Positions 1-6,866 are shown, counted from the stretch's first letter. The stretch: DNA of 8,552 nucleotides from CAZQFS01 sp964592755 (GCA_964592755.1 CAZQFS010000125.1:1-8552), one strand, 5' to 3'. Made by a program: numbers and translations. The notes: generated by a model not told the origin, from the sequence alone.

Positions 1-62
1 CCAGTCAGCAGTTTGCCGGCCTGACCCTGGTAACGATGTCCTGGCCCACCGACCCCCGGGGC

Positions 63-90
63 TTGACTTGGCGCGGTGTTCGACTATCAT
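63..90 (+). promoter_or_regulatory. Predicted sigma70-type promoter of the EF-G-like gene
   Basis: TTGACT at 63-68 (5/6 match to the -35 consensus) and TATCAT at 85-90 (5/6 match to the -10 consensus) are separated by 16 bp. Transcription would start near 97, giving a leader of about 30 bases before the TTG start at 127. The spacing is one base short of optimal but matches the promoter predicted ahead of rpmB. The call rests on pattern only. I see no gene in the first 126 bases: plus frame 1 closes at 22-24, which could be the last codons of an upstream gene, but this is too short to judge. Confidence 0.6.
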
Positions 91-116
91 AGCCGCTGCT
101 AACCATTCAATTCCCT

Positions 117-122
117 GGAGGA
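117..122 (+). promoter_or_regulatory. Shine-Dalgarno site fixing the TTG start of the EF-G-like gene
   Basis: GGAGGA lies 4 bases before the TTG at 127-129. No ATG or GTG in this frame sits at a comparable distance, and the conserved P-loop begins only 15 residues downstream, so TTG is the natural start. Confidence 0.75.
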
Positions 123-126
123 ATCT

Positions 127-2205
127 TTGAAAGAATACGGCCCTGAACAGATCCGCAATCTCGGCTTCTTTGGTCACGGCAGTTCGGGCAAGACCTCGGT
201 CTGCGAGTCGCTGCTCTTCACAATGAAGCAGAACACAAGGCTCGGTTCGGTGAGCGACGGTACTTCGCTTCTGGACTACGACGAGGATGAGGTCAGCCGC
301 AAGATTACCGTCAACCTCGGTCTGGGTTACGGCGAGTACCGCGGCACGCTCGTCAATCTGGTGGACACACCCGGGTACGCCGATTTCTTCGGCGACGTGG
401 TGTCCGCGGTAAGGGCGGTTGACGTCGCGGTGCTTGTGATTGACGCCTCGTCGGGCGTCGAGGTCGGGGCCGAGATGGCCTGGCGCAAGGTTGACGAGTT
501 GAAGCTCCCCAGGGTCGTGTTTGTCAACAAGCTGAGGAAGGAGCACACCGAGTACGGGCGCACGGTTGAGGAGGTGCGCAAGGCGTTCGGCGCGCGCGTT
601 ACGCCGCTCTATCTGCCGATTGGCCGGGAGGTCGGTTTCTCGGGTGTGGTCGACCTGTTGAACGATAAGGCATACCAGTACGACGGCGGCGAGCGCCGGG
701 AGGTGCCGGTGCCGGTTGAGATGAAGGACGCGGTGGCGCAGGGCAAGGAGCGTCTGGTCGAAGCCGCGGCCGAGGTCGAGGAAACGCTGATGGAGAAGTT
801 CCTTGAGGGTGCCGAGATTGCGCCGGAGGAGATGCGGGCCGCGGTGCGCCGGGGCATCAAGGCGGGCACGGTCTATCCGGTGGTCTGTGGCGATGCGCTG
901 GCCCAGGTCGGGGTTGACCTGCTTCTGGACCTGGCCGTGGACGTGCTGCCCGGGCCGCTGGACATGCCTGCCCGGTTGGGTACCAGGCCGGGCGCAAGCG
1001 AGCCGCTCGAAGTCGGGCCGGAACCGGCCGGGCCGGTTGCGGCGCTGGTCTTCAAGACCGTTTCCGAGGCGCACGTCGGCGACATGAGTTACGTGCGGGT
1101 GTTTCGCGGCAAGCTGGAGCCGGGCACGGTGCTGCTGAACGCACGGACCGAGCGCGACGAGAAGCTCAATCAGATTTACGTGGTCAAGGGCAGGGAGCGG
1201 TCCGAGGTGAGCCGACTCTCGACCGGGATGATCGGCGCTTTGGTCAAGCTGAAGGAGACCCGCACCGGTGACACGCTGTGCGACAAGCGTCAGCCAGCGG
1301 CGCTGTCGCCGATTGTCTTTCCCCGACCGTCGATTTCGGTCGCCATCGTGCCCAGGAGCAAGGGTGACGAGGAGCGCGTTTCCAACGGGCTAGCCCGGCT
1401 GCACCAGGAGGACCCGACGTTCTCCTACGACTACAACGCTGAAATCGGACAGCAGCTCATCAACGGGATGGGCGAGCTGCATCTGGACGTTATCGTCGCC
1501 CGGCTGAAGCGAAGGTTCGACGTGCACGTTGACCTGGTCAAGCCGCGCATTCCCTACCGGGAGACCGTGACCCGCAAGGCCGAGGCTCAGGGCCGGCACA
1601 AGAAGCAGACCGGCGGACGCGGCCAGTTCGGCGATGTCTGGCTCCGAGTGGAGCCGCTGCCGCGCGGGTCAGGGTTTGTGTTCGAGGACGAGATTTTCGG
1701 CGGCGCGATTCCGTCGAAGTTCGTGCCGTCGGTCGAGAAGGGCGTGGCCGAGAGCATGGAGAAAGGCGTGCTGGCCGGCTACCACATGATGGACATCAAG
1801 GCTACGGTGTTCGACGGTTCCTATCACGAGGTCGATTCTTCGGACATCGCGTTCAAACTGGCCGGCGCGCTTGCCTTCAAGAACTGCTGCGACAAGGCCG
1901 GGCTCATCCTGCTTGAGCCGATCATGAACATCGAGGTGACCGTGCCCGACCGTCACACCGGCGACGTGATGGGCGACCTGAACGCCCGCCGGGGCCGAAT
2001 CATGGGCATGGAGGTGCAGGGTACGCTTCAGGTCATCAAGGCCCAGGTGCCGCAGTCGGAGATGTACAAGTACTCAAACAGCCTCCGTTCGATGACCCAG
2101 GGCCGGGGCTTCTTCCAGATGGAGTTTTCCCACTACGAAGAGGTCCCGCGCGAGCTGGCCAACAAGGTTATCGAAGAGGCGAAACGGGCCCGGGAAGAAA
2201 AGTAG
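127..2205 (+). CDS. fusA: Elongation factor G-like translational GTPase (EF-G-2 subfamily)
   Basis: At 692 residues it has full EF-G length and all five domains: the G domain (about 1-277, including the G' insert), domain II (about 300-385), III (about 400-475), IV (about 480-600, with tip loop DGSYHEVDSSD at 563-573) and V (about 603-692). EF-G drives tRNA-mRNA translocation on the ribosome, or ribosome recycling in some paralogues. The P-loop GHGSSGKT (16-23) and DTPGY (80-84) match the bacterial EF-G-2 type rather than canonical EF-G, which has AHVDAGKTT and DTPGH. Two changes stand out. The guanine-binding NKxD motif reads NKLR (134-137), and the G5 serine is aspartate (CGDA, 254-257). 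Switch I reads SRKIT instead of RGIT but keeps its threonine (T61). It starts with TTG behind GGAGGA and has its own predicted promoter. Membership of the EF-G family is certain. Whether it is the cell's main EF-G or a second copy cannot be decided from this window; the deviations favour a paralogue. Confidence 0.95.
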   Translation: MKEYGPEQIRNLGFFGHGSSGKTSVCESLLFTMKQNTRLGSVSDGTSLLDYDEDEVSRKITVNLGLGYGEYRGTLVNLVDTPGYADFFGDVVSAVRAVDVAVLVIDASSGVEVGAEMAWRKVDELKLPRVVFVNKLRKEHTEYGRTVEEVRKAFGARVTPLYLPIGREVGFSGVVDLLNDKAYQYDGGERREVPVPVEMKDAVAQGKERLVEAAAEVEETLMEKFLEGAEIAPEEMRAAVRRGIKAGTVYPVVCGDALAQVGVDLLLDLAVDVLPGPLDMPARLGTRPGASEPLEVGPEPAGPVAALVFKTVSEAHVGDMSYVRVFRGKLEPGTVLLNARTERDEKLNQIYVVKGRERSEVSRLSTGMIGALVKLKETRTGDTLCDKRQPAALSPIVFPRPSISVAIVPRSKGDEERVSNGLARLHQEDPTFSYDYNAEIGQQLINGMGELHLDVIVARLKRRFDVHVDLVKPRIPYRETVTRKAEAQGRHKKQTGGRGQFGDVWLRVEPLPRGSGFVFEDEIFGGAIPSKFVPSVEKGVAESMEKGVLAGYHMMDIKATVFDGSYHEVDSSDIAFKLAGALAFKNCCDKAGLILLEPIMNIEVTVPDRHTGDVMGDLNARRGRIMGMEVQGTLQVIKAQVPQSEMYKYSNSLRSMTQGRGFFQMEFSHYEEVPRELANKVIEEAKRAREEK

Positions 2206-2272
2206 CCCGGCCTTCGCGCTGACCCATTACGTGCGGGAATAGTTCGGTCCGGGCTCGGGTACATCGGGGTGC

Positions 2273-2277
2273 AGGAG
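2273..2277 (+). promoter_or_regulatory. Shine-Dalgarno site choosing ATG 2284 for the TonB-family gene
   Basis: AGGAG sits 6 bases before ATG 2284. An in-frame GTG at 2269 would add five residues, but it has only a weak G-run in front of it and itself lies just upstream of this site. The ATG is therefore preferred. Confidence 0.65.
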
Positions 2278-2283
2278 TACACG

Positions 2284-2898
2284 ATGAACCCAATAATCAC
2301 TGCCGTTGACCGCGACCGCGTGTACGGTCGTGACGTAAGAATCGCCCTTTGTCTGACGCTGGCCGGGATGGCGGCATCTTTTCTGTTCCTCAAACCGCCT
2401 GAGGCGAGGCCCTACCAGTTTCGGCGGCCGGTCGAGCTGGTTTCGCTGCCGCTGCTCGAGGCGCCGGTCGAGCTGCCGAAGCCGACCGAGCGGCCGGCCC
2501 GGGTCGCGATTCCGATTCCGGTTCCTCCGGGCGAATCGGCCGACAACACCATTGCCCGGACCACCGGTGATAACGCTTTCAGACCGCCGGCCGAGTTCGT
2601 ACCGGATTCGGTGCCGTTCTACAAGGTCGAACGCAAACCGGTCGCCATCAAGCTGGTGCAACCTGAGTATCCGGGACTGGCCCGGCAGGCGGGCATCGAG
2701 GGCCGCGTTGCGGTTTCGATGCTGGTTGACACTCTGGGCCAGGTGGCTCAGGTGCAGTTGTATGCCGGCTCGGGCAGCAGCCTGCTCGATGCGGCTGCCC
2801 TGGCCGGGGCCAGGGAGTGCCGGTTTCAGCCCGCATACCAGCGGGACCGGCCGGTGCCGGTCTGGGTGACGATGACGTTCAGTTTCCGGCTTCAGTGA
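2284..2898 (+). CDS. TonB-family energy transducer
   Basis: The product is 204 residues with the TonB layout. It has a short basic/polar N-terminus, one membrane segment at about 20-36 (IALCLTLAGMAASFLFL), a proline-rich periplasmic linker (about 37-118), and a C-terminal TonB domain at about 125-203. That domain contains the family's hallmark QPEYPGLARQAGIEGRV (126-142), then DTLGQV, LLDAAAL and the FQPA...RPVPVWV strand. TonB proteins are anchored in the inner membrane and pass energy from an ExbB/ExbD-type complex to outer-membrane transporters. Some small family members only serve as partner proteins. The linker is short for crossing a full periplasm. No ExbB, ExbD or TonB-dependent receptor lies in the window, so its client is unknown. 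The ARPP-1-like gene starts 12 bases after the stop, which suggests cotranscription. ATG 2284 was chosen over GTG 2269 because of the AGGAG spacing. Confidence 0.88.
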   Translation: MNPIITAVDRDRVYGRDVRIALCLTLAGMAASFLFLKPPEARPYQFRRPVELVSLPLLEAPVELPKPTERPARVAIPIPVPPGESADNTIARTTGDNAFRPPAEFVPDSVPFYKVERKPVAIKLVQPEYPGLARQAGIEGRVAVSMLVDTLGQVAQVQLYAGSGSSLLDAAALAGARECRFQPAYQRDRPVPVWVTMTFSFRLQ

Positions 2899-2900
2899 AC

Positions 2901-2906
2901 GGAGGA
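2901..2906 (+). promoter_or_regulatory. Shine-Dalgarno site of the ARPP-1-like gene
   Basis: GGAGGA lies 4 bases before ATG 2911, inside the 12-base gap after the TonB-family stop codon. It supports both the chosen start and translation from a shared mRNA. Confidence 0.7.
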
Positions 2907-2910
2907 GACG

Positions 2911-3930
2911 ATGATACGATACCTGATGGCGATGGCGCTGCCGGCAATGCTCCTGGCCGGGTCCGGGTCGGCGCGGCCGGCGGTGGAGCTGCTCAGCGGA
3001 CTCAAGGTCGAGTCGCCGTTTCGATACGAGAACCTTACTGTCTTTGCCCTTTCCGGTGCGGGCGCGGGCGGCGCTGAGTACGTCCTGCTGGACGAGGCGA
3101 TAGACGCAGGCTCGGTCAAGGTGCGGGAGAAGAACGGCGGCATCGTGAACACGGTGCAGATGCGCAACGACGGAAAGGGCTTTGTCTTCGGTATCGCGGG
3201 CGAGATTGTTTCTGGTGCGCGCCAGGACCGAATGCTGCAGGATGACGTATTGCTGCCGCCGGGTTCAGGCTGGATTGACGTGCCGGTCTACTGCACTGAG
3301 CACGGTCGCTGGGAAGGAACTCAGGAGTTCGGCACCAAACGCCACATTGCCGCGGGCCGGGTGCGAGAGCGTGCAGCCAGGAGCGGCAGTCAGGCCGAGG
3401 TATGGGCCGAGGTTGATGCGGCGCGGGCGGCGCTTGATGTGAAGACTCCGACTCAGGCGCTTGCCCGGGTCTATGACGAGCCGAGAGTCCAGCGCAAGGT
3501 CCAGGCCTACGAGCAGCATCTGGCGCGAGTCCCGGAACTCTGTCTGGGCGCGCGCGGAGTGCTGGTCGCGGTTGGGTCGCGGGTGGTATGTGTGGACGCC
3601 TTCGGCTCGCCGGCCCTGTTCCGCAAGATGTGGCCCAAGCTGCTCCGTTCCTACGTGATTGACGCCGTGTCGCAGCGCCCGGCCGGGCGACTGCACGTGG
3701 AGCAGGCGGCAGGGTTCCTCAGGGCTGCTGCCCAGGCGGCGTTCGCGATGCGACCCACGGCCGGCGCCGGTACGTCTTTCCGCATCCACGGGGCCCGAGT
3801 GTCGGGCTCGGCTCTTGTCCACGGCCCCAGGGTGGTGCATCTGGACCTGTTCTCGACAAGTGCCGATGGCCTTCCCGACGACCGTCCTGTGCCCCGACTG
3901 CAGTTCCGACGCGAAAGAAGCCTCGATTAG
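2911..3930 (+). CDS. Exported ARPP-1 (DUF6569)-like domain protein
   Basis: The product is 339 residues. The N-terminus (MIRYLMAMALPAMLLAGSGSA) looks like a signal peptide with a likely cut after A21. The remainder resembles the ARPP-1/DUF6569 domain as I remember it. Supporting signs are LTVFAL near 42-47, a YVLLDEAIDAGSVKVRE segment (57-73), GEIVSGARQDRML (97-109), a VPVYCTEHGRW motif (124-134), VLVAVGSRVVCVDAFGSP (217-234) and FRKMWPKLLRSYVIDAV (237-253). The molecular function of this domain is not established, and I assign none. Members I recall mostly lack signal peptides; this one appears to be sent to the periplasm or outside. The final 80 or so residues (LDLFSTSADG, then a basic tail) are less clearly part of the domain. 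It sits directly behind the TonB-family gene. The family call is from motif memory and should be confirmed by a profile search. Confidence 0.75.
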   Translation: MIRYLMAMALPAMLLAGSGSARPAVELLSGLKVESPFRYENLTVFALSGAGAGGAEYVLLDEAIDAGSVKVREKNGGIVNTVQMRNDGKGFVFGIAGEIVSGARQDRMLQDDVLLPPGSGWIDVPVYCTEHGRWEGTQEFGTKRHIAAGRVRERAARSGSQAEVWAEVDAARAALDVKTPTQALARVYDEPRVQRKVQAYEQHLARVPELCLGARGVLVAVGSRVVCVDAFGSPALFRKMWPKLLRSYVIDAVSQRPAGRLHVEQAAGFLRAAAQAAFAMRPTAGAGTSFRIHGARVSGSALVHGPRVVHLDLFSTSADGLPDDRPVPRLQFRRERSLD

Positions 3931-3956
3931 CCGTCTTTTGCCTCCAGGCGGCGACT

Positions 3957-3980
3957 CTGCGGCCCGCTGATGGGCCGCAG
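3957..3980. terminator. Hairpin between convergent genes, possible bidirectional terminator
   Basis: A perfect 9-bp stem, CTGCGGCCC / GGGCCGCAG, encloses a 6-base loop (GCTGAT). It lies 27 bases past the ARPP-1-like stop (3930) and 10 bases past the glycosyltransferase stop (3991, minus strand), where a shared terminator is expected. Neither side has a proper U-tract (TGCTTTCG on the plus side), so intrinsic termination would be weak. Confidence 0.5.
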
Positions 3981-3990
3981 TGCTTTCGTG

Positions 3991-4884
3991 CTAGCGCCGG
4001 GTCCGCGGACACTCGGCAGCAGAGGTCGGCGGTCGGGAAGAGGTTCTGAGCCTTAGCGAAAGGACACGCACCAGGGCAGCGAGTTCGAGCAGGGGGAGAA
4101 GGACAACGGCCTTGAGGAAGAACAGCCCTGAATGGTCGTGCTTTGCCAGGTAGCGAAAGAGCGAGCGGTGGGTCTGCCAGACCATCTTTGCCCTGACCCG
4201 TGATGTGCTGGCGCCGCGTTTGTGGACGACACGCGCTTCCGGCAGGTAGGCGGTCCTGAATCCGGCATCGGCCATCCGCCGGGACAGGTCAACGTCGTTA
4301 TAGAAGATGGGGAACCGTTCGTCAAACCCGCCCAGGGCCTTGAACACGTCGCGCCGGAACAGGAGGCAGGAGGCCATGGGCTGCTCGACCAGGGCCGGAG
4401 TCTCATAGTCGAAGCAGCGCATGCGCCAGCGGCCGAAGATGCGGCTGGCAGGGAGAAGTCGTGCGAGACCGAGGAGCTCCCAGAGTACCGTGGCTGCGGT
4501 CGGCAGCGAGCGGATTGAGTCCTGGGTCGAGCCGTCGGGATTGACCAGGCGCGGGGCGACCGCGGCAATGTCAGGGCGGGCGTCGAGGAAGGCGGAGAGG
4601 AGGTCGAGCGCACCGAGTTCGACGCGGGTGTCCGGGTTGAGCAACAGAAGGTAGTCACCGGTCGCGACGCTCGCGCCCTGGTTGTTGGCTCGGGCGTAGC
4701 CCCAGTTGGTGGTGTTTCTTATGAGCCTCAGATGGGGATAGCGGGCGAGCTTGTCGAGCGTGTCGTCGGCCGAGGCGTTGTCCACGACGATGAGCTCGAA
4801 CTGGTGGCCGAAGTTGATTGAGTCAAGGCAGGTCTCGATGTCGGCGGAGCTGTTCCAGGTGACGACGACGACCGACAGTTTCAT
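3991..4884 (-). CDS. Family 2 glycosyltransferase, rhamnosyltransferase-like (WbbL type)
   Basis: The product is 297 residues with a GT-A fold. The N-terminal strand is KLSVVVVTWNS (2-12), followed by the nucleotide-sugar motif VVDNASADDT (33-42), NWGYARANNQG (60-70) and the DXD-equivalent LNPDT (82-86), which binds the metal and sugar diphosphate. The acceptor half has GGFDERFPIFYNDVDL (185-200), with the likely catalytic acidic residues in NDVD, and then a conserved VVHKRG (219-224). A hydrophobic stretch at about 253-277 probably attaches it to the inner face of the cytoplasmic membrane. The enzyme would move a sugar from an NDP-sugar onto a lipid-linked glycan. Its position after gmd and rmd suggests a GDP-6-deoxyhexose donor, but donor specificity cannot be read from sequence. 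The start ATG lies 30 bases past the rmd stop and has no clear Shine-Dalgarno site. The C-terminal tail (RTSSRPPTSAAE...) is polar and of unclear role. Confidence 0.9.
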   Translation of the reverse strand: MKLSVVVVTWNSSADIETCLDSINFGHQFELIVVDNASADDTLDKLARYPHLRLIRNTTNWGYARANNQGASVATGDYLLLLNPDTRVELGALDLLSAFLDARPDIAAVAPRLVNPDGSTQDSIRSLPTAATVLWELLGLARLLPASRIFGRWRMRCFDYETPALVEQPMASCLLFRRDVFKALGGFDERFPIFYNDVDLSRRMADAGFRTAYLPEARVVHKRGASTSRVRAKMVWQTHRSLFRYLAKHDHSGLFFLKAVVLLPLLELAALVRVLSLRLRTSSRPPTSAAECPRTRR

Positions 4885-4914
4885 CGTTAAGGCCTGATGG
4901 CCAAGGCCGCGGTC

Positions 4915-5847
4915 CTAAGGCAGGGCCCGGTAGTAGTCGAGCAGGTCGGCGAGGGTTTGTTCAAAGGGGATTTGGGGCTGCCAGCCAGTGGCCTTCTTGA
5001 ACCGGCCAGGGTCGCCGGTCAAGACCGGGATGTCGTGTGGCCGGAACTCTGCCGGAGAACTCCTGATCACGACCGGCACGCGGGCGAGGCGGGCAAGGAT
5101 GTCCACGCCCTGTCGGAGTACGATGGGTCTGCCCGAGGTGACGTTGTACGACTCGCCGGCCCGGCAGTGTTTGAGCGCGAGGGAGTAGGCGCGGACCACG
5201 TCACGAACGTCGGTGTAGTCGCGCCGCACATCGAGGTTGCCCATCTCGATGACCGGTTCGCGCCGGCCGCGTTCGATGTCGGCGATGCCGCTGGCCACTT
5301 TGGGGAAGATGAAGTTCGGTGCCTGGCCCGGGCCGGTGTGGCTGAAAGGGCGCAGGATAACCACGTCCATGCCATAGGTGCGGTGGAAGAACCGACCCGC
5401 TTCACCGGTCATTAGTTTGCTCAGGGCATAAGGACTCAGGGGCAGGGGCGGGTCATCCTCGGTAAGAGGACGGCCGACGTTAGCGCGGCCGTAGACGTCG
5501 GCCGAGGAGATGAGCACGATGCGACTTGTGAGGTTGAGCTGACGGGCGGCTTCGAGCAGTTTGAGGGTCCCAAGCGCGTTCACGTCATAGGTGGCAAGAG
5601 TATGGGTTTCGGACGCGGCGACCGAGCTGAGCCCGGCAAGGTGGATGATGCCCTCGGGCCGGGTCTGGTCGAGCAGGGTCTTGGTGGCCGCGAAGTCACG
5701 GATGTCGCCTTGGTGGAGCTCGGCGGGCAGTTGCTCTCCTGGCTCGGCCCAGTGCAGCCCGAGCACACGGTATCCGTCGCGGTCAAGCTGACGGGCAAGG
5801 TGCGCACCGACAAAGCCTTCGATGCCGGTGACGAGAATGCGATTCAT
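4915..5847 (-). CDS. rmd: SDR-family GDP-sugar reductase, probably GDP-4-keto-6-deoxy-D-mannose reductase
   Basis: The product is 310 residues, an extended short-chain dehydrogenase. It has the NAD(P)-binding glycine motif TGIEGFVG (7-14), GDIRD (47-51), IIHLAG (67-72), a catalytic SSADVYG (114-120) and YALSK (140-144), the Tyr/Lys pair. Further on are RPFSHTGPGQ, the GNLDVRRDYTDVRD segment typical of the Gmd/Rmd group, and a GDP-type tail (FRPHDIPVLTGDPGRFKKATGW). The dehydratase glutamate of Gmd is replaced by Asp117, and the RxR-N nucleotide motif of the neighbouring gmd is missing. Both fit a reductase that turns GDP-4-keto-6-deoxymannose into GDP-D-rhamnose, or GDP-6-deoxytalose if the stereochemistry differs. 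It lies between gmd and the glycosyltransferase on the same strand. The ATG start has no visible Shine-Dalgarno site and lies 34 bases after the gmd stop. The SDR family is certain; the exact product sugar is inferred from context. Confidence 0.88.
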   Translation of the reverse strand: MNRILVTGIEGFVGAHLARQLDRDGYRVLGLHWAEPGEQLPAELHQGDIRDFAATKTLLDQTRPEGIIHLAGLSSVAASETHTLATYDVNALGTLKLLEAARQLNLTSRIVLISSADVYGRANVGRPLTEDDPPLPLSPYALSKLMTGEAGRFFHRTYGMDVVILRPFSHTGPGQAPNFIFPKVASGIADIERGRREPVIEMGNLDVRRDYTDVRDVVRAYSLALKHCRAGESYNVTSGRPIVLRQGVDILARLARVPVVIRSSPAEFRPHDIPVLTGDPGRFKKATGWQPQIPFEQTLADLLDYYRALP

Positions 5848-5881
5848 GCTGAACCGTGCGGGCGGGTCAGGGGCAACGGCT

Positions 5882-6835
5882 CTAGACCCGGGCGCGCCAG
5901 TAATCGAGCAGGTCCTTCATCGTCTGCTCGAACTTGTACTTCGGCTCCCACCCGGTCTGTTTCTTCAGTCGGGTCGGGTCGCCGAGCAGAAGCTCGACAT
6001 CGCTCGGCCGCATCCGTTTGGGGTCCTGCTCGACCTTGACGCTGACTTTGGCCAGGCTGAGGAGGATATCGAGCATCTCGCGTATCTTCCAGCCCTTGCC
6101 GGTGGCAACGTTGTAGACCTCGCCCGGCTCGCCCTTTTCCAGCGCCAGGTAGTATGCGACCACGGTATCACGCACGTCGGTGAAGTCGCGCTGCGCCTCG
6201 AGGTTGCCGACGCAGATAACCGGGGGCCGTTTGCGAGCCTCGATTTCGGCAATCTGGCGGGCGAAGTTCGAGGTGACGAACACCTCGCCGCGCCGCGGGC
6301 CGGTGTGGTTGAATCCGCGCGTGCGGACGATGAACGTGCCGTAGCTCTGGTGGTACTGGTAGCCCATCAGGTCCTGCGCGACCTTGCTCACGCCGTATGG
6401 ACTCAAGGGACGGAGCGGGTTGGTTTCCTTGATGGGGGCTTCTTCGGGCCGGACCATGCCGTACTCCTCGCTCGAGCCGGCCAGTTGGATGCGGCATTCG
6501 TAGTCCACGGCCCGCACCGCCTCGAACAGGTTGGTCTGGCCGATGATGTTGGTCGTCAGGGTTTCGGCCGGTGCGACCCAGGACATGGGCACGAAGCTCT
6601 GGGCGGCCAGATGGTAGATGCGCTCGGGCCGCAGGTCTCGGATGAGCTGGTACATTGCCGTCGCGTCCCGGATGTCACACTGGTGCAGGTGGACCCGGGT
6701 CCGGATGGCATCGATGTTCTCGGTGCGGGCACGCCAGCGCATGGTGCCGTGGACCTCGCAGTCGCCGCGGCTCAGAAGGTATTCGGCCAGGTGGCTGCCG
6801 GCGAAGCCGGTTATGCCGGTGATGAGACACTTCAC
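5882..6835 (-). CDS. gmd: GDP-mannose 4,6-dehydratase (short Gmd/Rmd-group form)
   Basis: The product is 317 residues of the extended SDR fold. It has TGITGFAG (6-13), the nucleotide-binding MRWRARTEN (32-40; compare RRxSSxN of Gmd), QCDIRD (52-57), YHLAAQSFVPMSW (74-86), TNIIGQTNLFEAVR, the active-site SSEEYG (121-126) with the acid Glu123, and YGVSK (147-151). Later come GFNHTGPRRGEVFVTSNFA, GNLEAQRDFTDVRD and a MRPSDVELLLGDPTRLKKQTGW tail. Gmd dehydrates GDP-mannose to GDP-4-keto-6-deoxymannose in the cytoplasm. It is shorter than the roughly 370-residue E. coli type. Characterised Rmd enzymes can share the SSEEYG motif, so a dehydratase/reductase swap with the neighbouring paralogue is possible, but the RxR-N motif favours the dehydratase role. 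The start is GTG at 6835 behind GGAGG (6840-6844). The gene follows rpmB by 31 bases and precedes rmd by 34, which suggests a shared transcript. Confidence 0.9.
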   Translation of the reverse strand: MKCLITGITGFAGSHLAEYLLSRGDCEVHGTMRWRARTENIDAIRTRVHLHQCDIRDATAMYQLIRDLRPERIYHLAAQSFVPMSWVAPAETLTTNIIGQTNLFEAVRAVDYECRIQLAGSSEEYGMVRPEEAPIKETNPLRPLSPYGVSKVAQDLMGYQYHQSYGTFIVRTRGFNHTGPRRGEVFVTSNFARQIAEIEARKRPPVICVGNLEAQRDFTDVRDTVVAYYLALEKGEPGEVYNVATGKGWKIREMLDILLSLAKVSVKVEQDPKRMRPSDVELLLGDPTRLKKQTGWEPKYKFEQTMKDLLDYWRARV

Positions 6836-6839
6836 TTAG

Positions 6840-6844
6840 CCTCC
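6840..6844 (-). promoter_or_regulatory. Shine-Dalgarno site fixing the GTG start of gmd
   Basis: GGAGG on the minus strand is followed by CTAA and then GTG at 6835. The GTG is the first codon of the conserved KCLITGITGF strand, so this start is well supported despite being non-ATG. Confidence 0.75.
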
Positions 6845-6866
6845 AGGGGATGAACGAAGGCCTTGC

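Noticed and set aside
1..62. Possible end of an upstream gene
   Set aside because: Plus frame 1 closes at 22-24 and another plus frame stays open to 130, but the stretch is too short and shows no family resemblance, so no gene is called.
2269..2283. GTG 2269 as start of the TonB-family gene
   Set aside because: It has only a weak G-run upstream. AGGAG at 2273-2277 is correctly spaced for ATG 2284 instead.
3265..3840. 191-residue open frame on the minus strand inside the ARPP-1-like gene
   Set aside because: Its composition is Arg/His/Pro-rich and typical of out-of-frame reading in GC-rich DNA. The plus-strand reading has a signal peptide, a good ribosome site and family motifs.
5822..6853. 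Long open frame (343 residues) on the plus strand across the whole of gmd
   Set aside because: It lies antisense to a clearly real, motif-complete gmd gene. High GC and the codon pattern of SDR genes often leave the opposite strand open. It has no recognisable domain or ribosome binding site, and a similar antisense frame over the paralogue rmd (4897-5415) shows it is a by-product.
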